DNA from: Siphonodentalium dalli
Taxonomy: Eukaryota; Mollusca; Scaphopoda; Gadilida; Siphonodentaliidae
Direction: 5' to 3'
Length of the DNA stretch: 64,000 nt
Assembly: GCA_032622095.1 (NCBI GenBank)
Contig: CP136061.1
Location: forward strand, 195,098,935 to 195,162,934
In this document: positions 14,401-29,400 of the stretch, piece by piece
Position numbering within the stretch: position 1 is the first letter of the stretch
How the letters are laid out: the number at the start of each line of letters is the position of its first letter
Translations under genes and position numbers: made by a program
Notes under the pieces: model-generated
The model's input: only the letters and a program-made list of their open reading frames with translations
Told to the model about the DNA's origin: nothing
Databases searched by the model: none

Positions 14401-17400
14401 ACCTGTCCGGAAATGTTTCTATCAATATTGATTTTGTATCGATATTTTCTTATATAATGCAATAGGACATTTTTTTTTACTATTTTTAGATTTTAGTAGA
14501 GTTATGCCACATGCTACGCTCCGAACGAAAAGCGAGCTGTAAAATGTCCCAAATTGATTGTATATAATACCCTGAAGATTTGAAATAAAATCAATATTAA
14601 TTTATAAAAGAGTTTCCGGACAAAGGTCTTCGATTCATATTTATGAGTTTATTTATTAGGAAACTATATACAACTTGTTATAGGAAGAGATAGACCATCT
14701 TTAACAAGTTGACTGCTGAATATGAGATATATCGTACTTTGTGCATGTAATTGATTGGGATTTGGCAGTCAATGTGTTAATGAATGACTTAATTAACCAA
14801 CACTTGTCTAATTATATACCAGACATATATCTTGCTTCCACTTCTAGGTTGAACGAAGGTCATACTATGTTTGTTGAGAGGAAGATAATTGGCAGGCTGC
14901 GTGGAGGGGAGCCAATGCGACAGTTCAAAGCATTGGGTGGATGGAAGGAGCTGTCATATTGTGTGAGTTGAATTCAGTTAACCCTTTCTATTCTAGTTAT
15001 TATTATCTATCCCTTAACTAACACTATTTCTGATTTGTCAAAAGCGGTTACGTGATAATCCGGGAAAAAGTTTTATTATCCATCCCTTAACTAACACTAT
15101 TTCTGATTTGTCAAAAGCGGTCACGTGATAATCTGGGAAAAAGTCATATTGGACTCCCAAGAGTTCAATATGACTTTTTTATCAGGATTCCATGACGTCA
15201 CGAAGTAACTCTGCCATATGAATCCGAGAATTTGTGATGCGCACGCAATACTGTGGTGGTTTCACATCTGCATTGAATTTTGTTTTCACTTCCATGTTTA
15301 CTGTTCCAAATCATGCTTTCTGATGATCAGATGCAGGCTTTTATAGAGTATCAAGTGCTGACAAATACCAAAATTAACCACAAAAGTTTTATTCCCAAAA
15401 TTTGGGTAAACACACAGATGGATAATAAAAATGTCATTATACAATGTTGTGTACAGCATGTGTTTTCTTGTACTTGTCCAGTTTGTGGTGAAAAGTCATG
15501 TTGGACTTGACACTGCGTGTCTCATCCAATATGACTTGTCACCACAACCTGGACTCGTACAAGAAAAACACATACTTTACACAACATTGTATAATAACTT
15601 TATACATTGGACTCCCGGGTGTTCAATATGACTTTTTTATTGGGACTCTGTGACATCACAAAGTAACTCTGCCAAATGAATCGGTGAAATTGTGATGCAC
15701 GCAATACTGTGTTGGATTTAGCAGACGTTTAGACGTTTCACTTCCGGATTGAGTTTTGTTTTCACTTCCGTGTTTACTGTTCCAAATCATGCTTTCTGAT
15801 GATCAAATACAGGCTTTTATAGAGTATCAAGTGCCGACAAATAACAAAAATAACCACAAAAGTTTTATTCCCTAAATTTGGATAAACACACGGATGGAAA
15901 ATAAAAATGTCATTATACATGTTGTGTGCAGTATTTGTTTTCTTGTACTCTTCCAGGTTGTGGTGAAAAGTCATATTGAACTTGACACTGCATGTCTCGT
16001 CCAATATGACTTTTCACCACAATCCAAATTTGTACAAGAAAAACATATATTGTACACAACATTGTATAAAAACTTTATATAAAAGTATACATTTGAATGG
16101 TCTATTATTCGTATGGAGGGCTGTTCAGGAAATATAAGCAGACGACAGTGCAAAAGGAATCTGAGCATTTCCTAAAGGACAAATACTTGTCAATGAGTAT
16201 TAGCATAAAAAGGGTTAAAGATGGTCTATCTCTTCCTATAACAAGTTTTATATAATTTCCTGGGTATAAAATAATAAATATGAATCCAAGACCGCTGTCT
16301 GGAAATGCTTCTATCAATTAATATTGATTTTATTTTGAATCTTCTGGTATAATATACATACAATAAATTTGGGACATTTTACGGTTCGCGTTCGTTCGGA
16401 TCGTAGCATGAGGCATAACTCTATCTAAAAATTATTAATATAGTAACGAAAAAATGTCCCACTTAATTATCGCATTATATAAGAAAATATCGATATAAAA
16501 TCAATATTAAATGATTTCCAGACAAGTGTCTTTAAGGCTCATTCTCATTTATGATGCACAATTAGTGAAGCCAAGGCATAATAGGAAAACGAAATACCGA
16601 GAGCTACATGTCTTGTGTAATTTTTATGTGTGTTCTGTTAGGAAGTATGGAAAATATTCACTTTGCTATTCACACATTGCTATTTTCTTGGATTAAGTAC
16701 AAAATTAGTCCAAAATGATACATACATTACTGAAGTCAGCCAACGGTTCCTATGTTCAAAGAGTCTCATTTATCTTGAATGGGGATAATTTCCAATATCG
16801 TTTTCTTTTCTGGCTTTGATGGGGTCTTCTTGTCAAATTTAGCAGAGAAATACCATGTATAAGCCTAGTATATCTTGGCACCAGGGACATAACTGTTTGA
16901 AGCCAGAATCGTGATACATGTACATACGTTACCATCGAGTAGAATGTATCGGAGATAATTTATTTTCGTAAGAAATTATTTATATTGTACATTCTACAAA
17001 TCCCATATGAATTACCTTCCAATAAATATTAAATATAATCGTCCAGAGGCTTATTATAGCATCGTTTGATCCAACTTGCCTTGTGAGGTCGGTGGTTATA
17101 AAATGGGATGATACATACGTTACCATGGGTTTGAGCAATTTAGCACACATGCTTTGAACTTTCTGTCCTCTATTTTTGTCACCCATTGGACATTGTATAA
17201 AAAAGTGTAACACCCATGCCAATCGTCTTCACATAGATCATTATCAGACCAATTGTTTAACGAGAATGATACATACATTACTGATACATACGTTACCGCC
17301 CATGAGGGGTGATATTAGGATATGACTAAATTTGGGCAATTCAGCCACCCAAGCCATTGTCGAATCATGCATATCGATTTCCGACAAATTATATACTATG

Positions 17401-20400
17401 TACACCCATTGGTGTGACCTAACCTCACTGAATTAGTAAAGGTCGCATGTTTCCGATGATTTTGAGAGCCCATGCACATGATCTCGAAATATTGATTTTT
17501 GTACCCATGATCTCCAAAACGTTTACCAGGATTGCCCAATAGACGGGACGTCAAGTACTGGATATATGCCAGACGTCAGCTCGACATTTCTAATCTAGCT
17601 ATCCCTAGTTATTGCCTATGAGTTTAAGTTCAAGGTGACATTAACATACGTGCAGCAAACCATCAAACAACAATGCATATGATACATACGTTACCAAGCC
17701 CAGCGGTTTTGATTCTGGGCAAAATTAATGTTTTTGTGTTGGATAACCTGGTTGAATATTCTCTATTGAAAGCAAATGTCATACATCGGTGATACCAACA
17801 TACCTACACACAGGTATAAACTATATGTTTAGTTATTTACGTATACACAAGAAATTATATTTGAAATGCGAAACTGGCGTAGATTTCAGATCTAATTTCT
17901 CTATCAAGCTGGTCTTTGGTATACATAACTCAAACAGTTTCTAGAAATATTGAAGGAAGCATATGTTTGCAGAGTATACAACTGATTGACAACGCCAAGG
18001 ATAACACATAAACTGTTTTTATTACTTTCTGTTCGGTCTAACAAAGATGTTCTACTTCAACTCTTCTTGGTAACGTATGTATCATTGCAATAAAATATCA
18101 ATACTGGGGTCTATTTTGTAGTTGCTGTAACTTGAAACATAATGAAATGGTGCGGCTGAAAAAATTCACATCACATCATGATATGTTGTACAAAAATAAA
18201 ACGCAAATATTTTGAACTGAGTAGAAAATTTATTTTTTGAGATTCTTTCACCCCTAATTGTGCATCATAAATGAGAATGAGCCTTAAGTCGTATTTATTA
18301 TATTATACCCGGAAACAAAATAAAACGTGCTTGGGGAGCGATAGACCATCTTTAAGGAGTGGTTTGATGAATATGTTGTGTTGTGTATTGGCACGTTGTA
18401 TTGAAATTGGAATATAGGCAACACCCTAATAAAGTGTTCAGACAGCTCTGATGCATCTGTTATGTTATGATAATCAACTATACTTTGTGAACATTATTAC
18501 ACTGTCATATCAGGTGCTAATTTTCAGATTCATTTACAACTTCATGGGTTAAAATGATGTGAAACACTCTGTTGTGGCACACAGCTAATAACCTTGCTCA
18601 ATGCAGGTATTTCAATAAATTTGGGTAAAAATTACCAACTCATAACAGCATTTAATATTGTGTTTCTCGTTCCCAAAATCATTCTCGTTTGTTTATCTGT
18701 AATTTATTCGGGACAAACGAAGGACTATTTGTTTACATTTTTGCATAGTTCAGACATTGTGTTTTACGTATTGTTGGTAAATATTTTGTTAGTAATAGTT
18801 TAGTTATGAATTCTTCGAATAGGTGTAGTGAATGAGCTGTAAAATATCAGTTGAGAAATAAGCACTGATATGTCTTTAACTGTTTGAGAACTGAGCTCTT
18901 ACTGATGTGCTGTTACTTGATTCCTATTTATCCATTTGTAGGGATATCCCTATAAATTAATTCCAATGATGTTACTCAATCTGCTGTCTGCTTATATAAT
19001 CTGAATGTCACTACAAATGTTAACAATTTCTGTACTGGATTCCCCCACCCAGTTATAAAAGTATACATTGGAATGGTCTCTTATTCATTTGGAGGGGATT
19101 TTCAGGAAAATTAAGCAGATGACAGATAACACAAGTGGTAAAGGCATGTGCTCAGATGATGTATATGTCACATGTTATACTCAGTTATATATAGTCTTGA
19201 TTTTCGTTCAAAAATGAAGTTGAGAACAATATCAGTCACAATATGTTTGTCTGTGAACTCTGTCTTGGTTTCATATTTGTGAATAAGTGAACAGTAATTA
19301 GAAGGATATTCGATGGTCAGCTATGATTTTCTCCGTTCAGTGCTTGTCCCGATTCGATTCGGTGTTGATGTCGACATTGGACACCCAATTCAATTTGAGA
19401 TTCGAATCGATTGGCAAATTTCCAATTCGCAGTGGCCTACTGGAAAACAACTATCATTAACTAGTACGTGTAAAAAATAGATCGACTTTGTTCTTATGTT
19501 CATTATTAATAACTATACAATAATGAGATTTCACCTATCAAAATCATTGTTATGTAAACCTGACTGTTTACAGTTGCATTACCGATCAAACTCCAATTAA
19601 TCCAATTAGTTACCGAAGTTGAATCAAAACTTGACAGTAAACATTGGAAAATGTCCAGGAACATTGAAATATAGTCTTAAAATTATATTTAGACTAAAAT
19701 ATTTGAACTTATTACATGATTAGCAAAGTAATAGTTTTATTTACATAACTATGGTTTGAACATTTGATATTTCGTTATTGGAGATCAATCAGTAATGAAT
19801 ATATTAAAGAAAACAATTGATAAATTTCTCAATGTTCTTCTTAGTCGTCATGTTTTACAGACTTTTATATTTTTTGCACATTTACCCACTGCGAGTGCCT
19901 TGGGTCCCTTTAAAGTATGAAGCATAGGTTACATCCTCAGTATTTTACACCCACGTGAGATTGATAACTGAATAACTGATTCTCTCAATGATTTCTCAGA
20001 AATTTGCAATATAAGAGAATGCTTTGGCCTATCAATATTTACATTAACCTTGAAAGCCAGTGTATTCTCTTATACATGTATATACGAGGCTCTCTATGGG
20101 AGAATCACATATATAAGAGAATGCACTGGCACAGGATCTTTAATGCTGCACCAGCACAGCTCCCATCATGAAAGGGTTAATCAGCCCAAACATTGACTAT
20201 CAACTGTATGCACACTTTTAGACTGTCCTCTTTTGAATTGATCTAAAACTTCATGGGTTAACTCTTTGAGAACAAACATTCTATGATCAGTAGTTACTTG
20301 ATTCCTATTGATTCAATTATAGGGATGTTTCTTCAATATATTAGCTGTCTGTATATCTGTGATCTGAACATCCCTACAAATGAAGACTAGACCATTCCAT

Positions 20401-23400
20401 TGTCATACTGCTATACTTAAATGGAATAATCCATTCATGATCAGTAATCAAACGGTTAAGTCAGCCGTTATTTTGTAACTAAAATAGACGTGATGTCCTG
20501 AATGTAGAACAGACGTGATGTCCTGAATGTAGAACAGACGTGATGTCCTGAATGTAGAACAGACAAAGACAATGTTCAAACGCTATTTATTCAATTTTAT
20601 TCATGTTAATTAAGGAAGTTGTATAGGTAAATGCTGCAATTGATTTTCTGTTATTTTCTTTTGTCATGACCAGAATTGCCCATCGTTAAGTGATATAAAA
20701 CAAATTATGGCCCCTACGGATGATATTGCACATAGGGACTGTCTCCTTCAAGCTCTGTTGATGTGTAAAATTGGATTAATTAAGGAAGCAGAGGATACTT
20801 GTCTGTTTGAACACCCATTGTCTATCAGGAAGTGTGGAAATTAGTGGAGGGGAGAGAACTCTAAATAGTGTCTCATAGATTGTTTTACTTTGGGAAAGAG
20901 AGTAAAATAAACTGGAAAGGCGGGATCAATGAAAATATGATTCAGCACCAGACCTGAGAACAAGGTGCGTGTCATTTGCAGAATGAGGTCCCTAGAGGGT
21001 GAAGTTAGTGATGTTATCCTGCATAGCGGGCTAGCATCACTAAAATCACAGTTTGGGGACCTCATTCTGCTTTGGCTTCATCCAGCTTCTCTGGAAAGTT
21101 TCTCTATTATCAAATTCCTATAGAAACTTAGATTCTATTTCTTTTTTAGTTTAGTTTCTCTATATCCCCAAATTGGCAAACAACACATTGCACAATCGAG
21201 GGTCCCAATGGGTGTACATCACAATATTCATCATTTGGGAACTTCAATCTGAGTCTATGTCTCCCATATATTTGTTTCACTCTTTCAGTGAACAAGTGAG
21301 AATTCACAGTTAGGTCCATTTTGCTCTCTAGTTATTTTTATTTGTTTTTCGGAAATGTTGATTTTTCATCCGCCTGAGCAGATATCTCAAAGGTTATCAA
21401 TTCTTGTTATTCTTATTTTCTGTTAATGCAGGTTAACTCGTACCTGGGTGCTGATAACCCATACACCAAACTCGTACCTGAACTGAAGGGAGTTGACCCA
21501 GATGATGCCTTCTCCACTGTGCCTTATGAGAAAGGATTCGCTCTGCTGTATTACCTCGAGGAACGACTGGGTGGGCCAGGTAGGACCTGATAACCACATT
21601 AACTTTCTAACTTGCTATCAATAAATTGGTTATCAATTGGTGTATCCCTTCTGGGCCAGAATTAAAACAACATTTAAAGACTACAAATAACATTTTTGGG
21701 AATAAAACACGGACAATAACTGAATATTTGATTTATTTTATTTGTCTATAAAGGCATAATATTTTTTTTTTCTGATGCAGCCGAGTTTTCTGGATAAATC
21801 TCTTTGAGTCAAAAATATCTTGGCCTTGATGGAGGGTGCTAACAAGATAGAGTTCTCCCCCTTGATGGAGGGTGCTAACAAGATAGAGTTCTCCCTCTAG
21901 TATGCTCAAAATGTTTCTGCAAGGTTGCGTGATATTTCTGTTTTAATAATAGCCCCTTCTGTTATCAAGCATCACTGACAACTTTAAATCACCCGAACAA
22001 GCATTACTGACACATTTAAATCACCCAATCAAGCATCACTGACAAGTTTAAATCACCCAATCAAACATCAATGACACGTTTAAATCACCCAATCAAGCAT
22101 TAATGACACATTTAAATCACCCAATCAAACATCAATGACACGTTTAAATCACCCAATCAAGCATCAATGACACATTTAAATCACCCAATCAAACATCAAT
22201 GACACGTTTAAATCACCCAATCAAGCATCAATGACACATTTAAATCACCCAATCAAACATAAATGACACATTTAAATCACCCAATCAAGCATCAATGACA
22301 CATTTAAATCACCCAATCAAACATCAATGACATGTTTAAATCACCTAATCAAGCATCACTGACACGTTTAAATCACCCAATCAAGCATCAATGACACATT
22401 TAAATCACCCAATCAAGCATCAATGACACATTTAAATCACCCAATCAAGCATCAATGACACATTTAAAGCACCCAATCAAGCATCACTGACACATTTAAA
22501 TCACCCAATCAAGCATCAATGACACATTTAAATCACCCAATCAAACATCAATGACACATTTAAATCACCCAATCAAGCATCACTGACACATTTAAATCAC
22601 CCAATCAAGCATCACTGACACATTTAAATCACCCAATCAAACATAAATGACACATTTAAATCACCTAATCAAGCATCACTGATACATTTAAATCACCCAA
22701 TAAACATCACTGACACATTTAAATCACCCAATCAAGCATCACTGACGCATTTAAATCACCCAATCAAGCATCACTGACACGTTTAAAGCACCCAATCAAG
22801 CATCACTGACACATTTAAATCACCCATTCAAACATAAATGACACATTTAAATCACCAAATCAAGCATCAATGACACATTTAAATCACCCAATCAAGCATC
22901 ACTGACACATTTAAATCACCCAATCAAACATAAATGACACATTTAAATCACCCAATCAAGCGTCAATGACACATTTAAATCACCCAATCAAACATAAATG
23001 ACACATTTAAATCACCTAATCAAGCATCACTAATACATTTAAATCACCCAATAAACATCACTGACACATTTAAATCACCCAATCAAGCATCACTGACACA
23101 TTTAAATCACCCAATCAAACATAAATGACACATTTAAATCACCCAATCAAGCATCAATGACACATTTAAATCACCCAATCAAACATAAATGACACATTTA
23201 AATCACCTAATCAAGCATCACTGATACATTTAAATCACCCAATAAACATCACTGACACATTTAAATCACCCAATCAAGCATCAATGACACGTTTAAATCA
23301 CCCAATAAACATCACTGACACATTTAAATCACCCAATCAAGCATCAATGACACGTTTAAATCACCCAATCAAGCATCAATGACACGTTTAAATCACCCAA

Positions 23401-26400
23401 TCAAACATCAATGACACGTTTAAATCACCCAATCAAACATCAATGACACGTTTAAATCACCCAATCAAACATCAATGACACGTTTAAATCACCAAATCAA
23501 GCATCAATGACACGTTTAAAGCACCCAATCAAACATCAATGACACATTTAAATCACCCAATCAAGCATAACTGACACATTTAAATCACCCAATCAAGCAT
23601 CACTGACACGTTTAAATCACCCAATCAAGCATCACTGACACGTTTAAATCACCCAATCAAGCATCAATGACACATTTAAATCACCCAATCAAACATCAAT
23701 GACACATTTAAATCACCCAATCAAGCATCAATGACACATTTAAAGCACCCAATCAAGCATCACTGACACATTTAAATCACCCAATCAAGCATCAATGACA
23801 CATTTAAATCACCCAATCAAACATCAATGACACATTTAAAGCACCCAATCAAGCATCACTGACACATTTAAATCACCCAATCAAGCATCAATGACACATT
23901 TAAATCACTCAATCAAACATCAATGACACATTTAAATCACCCAATCAAGCATCAATGACACATTTAAATCACCCAATCAAGTATCAATGACACGTTTAAA
24001 TCACCCAATCAAACATCAATGACACATTTTTGACTGAAATTGCATTTGTTTTTGCAGACAAGTTCAACCCTTTCTTAAGAGCATATATCGACAATTTCAA
24101 ATACCAGTCAATCACAACCAAAGAATGGAAGGATTTCCTGTTCTCTTATTTCAAAGATGAGGTTAGTTACCCATTTCAAAATAGCAGTTACTACTTTAAT
24201 GATGGATTATCTCTTCCTATATACGGTTCATATAGTTTCCGGGGTATAAAATAATAAATATGAGTCGAAGACACCTGTCCGGAAACACTTCCATCAACTA
24301 ATATCTATATTATATCAATATTTTCTTGTATAATGCGATAATCAATTGGGACATTTTTTCATTACTATTTTTAGAACAGAATGTCATGAAGCATTCACGT
24401 GATCTCAGATAGAGATGAGTTCTCCTGCTTGCTTTACTTCATGAGTCTTAAAATGTCCCAATTTAATTTTATGTATTATACCAGAAAATTATTAATAAAA
24501 TCAATATTAATTTATCAAAGCATTTCCGGATAGGGGTCTCCGATTTATATTTATTAATATATACTTAGGAAACTGTATAAAACTTTATAAAGGAAGAGAT
24601 AGACCAAGGCACTCGCAGTGGGTAAATGTGCAATGAAAAGAAAAGTCTATTTTTATACTAAATCATTGAAATCATTGTTATGTTAACAATACTGTTACAA
24701 TGATTTGTCAGCAAACGCTGCTAATCATATCGTAAGTTAAAATATTTTACTCTGATGTGATTTTCAGAATAGATTTCAATGCTTTGACATTTTATCATGA
24801 AGTTTTGATTAAACTTTGGTATCTTATTAGACTGACTGGAATTTTATAGGTAATTTCACTATATCAGTAATGTTTACATAATAATGATTTTGAAACGTGA
24901 AATCTCATTATTGGAGAGTTGTTAATAATTAAAATAAGAATTAAAGTCAATCTATTTTTTTCATGTACTTGTTGATGTTAGTTAGTTTTATAGCAGATAT
25001 AAAACTTACGTTATTTCACTTGAACCCACTTTGAACGCCTTGAGTCCCTTTAAAACAGGATAATAACTGATGAGTAGTTATTTAACCCTTTCATGACGGG
25101 AGCAGTGCTGGTGCAGCATTAAGATCCTGTACCAGTGCATTCTCTTATATATGTGAGTCTACCACAGGGAGCCTCACATATATAAGAGAATGCACTGAAT
25201 AACAAGGTTAAGATAAATATTGTTAGGCCAATGTATTCTCTTATATATGCGAAGCTCCCTTTGGGAGACTCGCATTTATAAGAGAATGCATTGGCACAGG
25301 GTTATCGCAAAAAGTCATGATGATCCAGTCATGGAAGGATATACCTCTTCGCTGCTGACTTATGTCATGATTGTGTATGCTCGGCCGTTGATATTATGAT
25401 CTTTTTGCAGTAATGTAATGTAATGAATCTAATTCTGTGGTTTAAGGATACCCAAGTGGGGAATAGGTCACTAAGTCAACAATAGGGTGGGGTCGATGCA
25501 CAAAAATTGATAAAAAACTTTTCTACCCAACTTCTATATATTAGTCATCTCCACAGAGAATCTAGGGTATGATTCAAAGTTGCCAAAGTAGCACCATTGG
25601 AGGCAGGGATAAGGGTGGAGCTGACTGGAGCACCAAATAACATTTTTATCTCAAATTTCCTCCAAAATTATATGTAGATATCTAAAGTGATAAAGAAACC
25701 TAATGGTGTAGTTTAAATTTTCCAAAGTGACACCATTTCGTTCAAGAATGGGGATCAGGGTAAAACATTATTTTCACCGATTCTCATACAAACTTATTTA
25801 TATAGGCATCTCCATGATATGATGAATCTAATGGTGTGGTTTAACCCTTTGAGTGCCAGGTCGATTTTTGTATCAACCCATATACCCTGTGCCAATGCAT
25901 TCTCTTATATGTGCGAGTCGACCATAGGTCGCCTCGCATATATAAGAGAATGCATTGGCCTAACAATTTTTTTTTTACAATTTTTAACAATTTTAATAAT
26001 TTATTCTTATATTCTTTAACAGACTTATTTTGTAGGTTTAGGGCCGATGAGATCGGCCCCTGGCACTCAAAGGGTTAAATGATACTGTCCAAATCACAGA
26101 ATGGAGGCTGGGTTATGGGCACCAGCATTGTCAAAAAAGTGCCGCTGACTTAACTAAACTTTTTGGTCATCTCCATGATGCAATGTATTTGTATAATGGT
26201 ATAGGTTAAATGTTCCAAGTTAACTAATCTTAGTAAGTAGCTAAATAAAGAATGCACAACTATTCAGTTCATATCTTAATATATATATTTCTTTACCAAT
26301 GGAAAACATATTTAAAACTTTGGTTGCTTTGTTTACCTGGGATACGCCAGGCAACCCTACTAGTAAATATATATAATCTTATATTAAATCATATATCACT

Positions 26401-29400
26401 TGTAAGAAAATCAGTTGCAGAAAATCTTTTAATTAAATCACCACTGCTTCAAAACACAAAAATGTCACAAAAAAGAGCTCTCAATAATTTCAACCTTTGG
26501 CAAAAAATCTCTTCATTTGGGAAAATAACCTGGGTAACCTGCTCTTGCTTATCTGTTTGAACCATTGTACATATAATTATGTCCTTTCTCTATAGGTAGA
26601 TGGTGTTTTTAAGGAGGTGGATTGGGACACATGGTTTTATGGTCTTGGAATGCCACCGTATAAACCAAGGTTTGTATGTATGTCATGTGAGTGCCCTAGC
26701 TTTAACATACTTGTTTCTTAAATACATATTGTGGACTTATCTCAGTGAATAAAATTGAGAAGTTATTACCCAAGAACATCCTCCACTGGAAAAATGTAAC
26801 AAACGACTAAGATTGTCGAAAAATTCTAATAAAAAAGAATATGTTATTTCAGTGAACTGTGCAGAAATGTAAATAATTACTCTTTTTATTCGGGATAAGT
26901 TATTGGGTGATAAACTTAGGGCAATGATGCCACCAAATAATTCACTGCCTGTTCAATGATGCCACCAAATAATTCATTGCCTGTTCAATGATGCCACCAA
27001 ATAATTCACTGCCTGAACAATGATGCTGTCAAATAATTCATTGCCTGTTCAATGATGCCTCCAAATAATTCACTGTCTGTACAATGATGCTGTCAAATAA
27101 TTCACTGCCTGTTCAATGATGCCACCAAATAATTCACTGCCTGTTCAATGATGCCACCAAATAATTCATTGCCTGTTCAATGATGCCACCAAATAATTCA
27201 CTGCCTGAACAATGATGCTGTCAAATAATTCATTGCCTGTTCAATGATGCCGCCAAATAATTCACTGCCTGAACAATGATGCCGCCAAATAATTCACTGC
27301 CTGTACAATGATGCTGTAAAATAATTCACTGCCTGTTCAATGATGCCACCAAATAATTCACTGCCTGTTCAATGATGCCACCAAATAATTCACTGCCTGC
27401 TCAATGATGCTGTCAAATAATTCACTGCCTGTTCAATGATGCCACCAAATAATTCACTGCCTGCTCAATGATGCCGCCAAATAATTCACTGCCTGCTCAA
27501 TGATGCCGCCAAATAATTCACTGCCTGTACAATGATGCTGTCAAATAATTCACTGCCTGTTCAATGATGCCACCAAATAATTCACTGCCTGTTCAATGAT
27601 GCCACCAAATAATTCACTGCCTGTACAATGATGCTGTCAAATAATTCACTGCCTGTTCAATGATGCCACCAAATAATTCACTGCCTGTACAATGATGCCT
27701 CCAAATAATTCACTGCCTGTACAATGATGCTGTCAAATAATTCACTGCCTGTTCAATGATGCCACCAAATAATTCACTGCCTGTTCAATGATGCCACCAA
27801 ATAATTCATTGCCTGTTCAATGATGCCACCAAATAATTCACTGCCTGAACAATGATGCTGTCAAATAATTCACTGCCTGTACAATGATGCTGTCAAATAA
27901 TTCACTGCCTGTTCAATGATGCCACCAAATAATTCACTGCCTGTTCAATGATGCCACCAAATAATTCATTGCCTGTTCAATGATGCCACCAAATAATTCA
28001 CTGCCTGAACAATGATGCTGTCAAATAATTCATTGCCTGTTCAATGATGCCACCAAATAATTCACTGCCTGTACAATGATGCTGTCAAATAATTCACTAC
28101 CTGTTCAATGATGCCACCAAATAATTCACTGCCTGTTCAATGATGCCACCAAATAATTCACTGCCTGTACAATGATGTTGTCAAATAATTCACTGCCTGT
28201 TCAATGATGCCACCAAATAATTCACTGCCTGTACAATGATGCCTCCAAATAATTCACTGCCTGTACAATGATGCTGTCAAATAATTCACTGCCTGTTCAA
28301 TGATGCCACCAAATAATTCACTGCCTGTTCAATGATGCCACCAAATAATTCATTGCCTGTTCAATGATGCCACCAAATAATTCACTGCCTGAACAATGAT
28401 GCTGTCAAATAATTCACTGCCTGTACAATGATGCTGTCAAATAATTCACTGCCTGTTCAATGATGCCACCAAATAATTCACTGCCTGTTCAATGATGCCA
28501 CCAAATAATTCATTGCCTGTTCAATGATGCCACCAAATAATTCACTGCCTGAACAATGATGCTGTCAAATAATTCATTGCCTGTTCAATGATGCCACCAA
28601 ATAATTCACTGCCTGTACAATGATGCTGTCAAATAATTCACTACCTGTTCAATGATGCCACCAAATAATTCACTGCCTGTTCAATGATGCCACCAAATAA
28701 TTCACTGCCTGTACAATGATGTTGTCAAATAATTCACTGCCTGTTCAATGATGCCACCAAATAATTCACTGCCTGCTCAATGATGCCGCCAAATAATTCA
28801 CTGCCTGCTCAATGATGCCGCCAAATAATTCACTGCCTGTACAATGATGCTGTCAAATAATTCACTGCCTGTTCAATGATGCCACCAAATAATTCACTGC
28901 CTGTTCAATGATGCCACCAAATAATTCATTGCCTGTTCAATGATGCCACCAAATAATTCACTGCCTGAACAATGATGCTGTCAAATAATTCATTGCCTGT
29001 TCAATGATGCTGTCAAATAATTCACTGCCTGAACAATGATGCTGTCAAATAATTCATTGCCTGTTCAATGATGCTGTCAAATAATTCACTGCCTGAACAA
29101 TGATGCTGTCAAATAATTCATTGCCTGTTCAATGATGCCTCCAAATAATTCACTGCCTGTACAATGATGCCGCCAAATAATTCACTGCCTGAACAATGAT
29201 GCTGTCAAATAATTCATTGCCTGTTCAATGATGCCTCCAAATAATTCACTGCCTGTACAATGATGCCGCCAAATAATTCACTGCCTGTACAATGATGCCA
29301 CCAAATAATTCACTGCCTGTACAATGATGCCACCAAATAATTCACTGCCTGTTCAATGATGCCACCAAATAATTCACTGCCTGCTCAATGATGCCGCCAA

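Noticed and set aside
26252-26560. 102-codon frame before LTA4H exon h as an extra exon
   Set aside because: LTA4H is continuous without it and the composition (Ile/Leu/Asn/Lys-rich) fits random AT-rich DNA.
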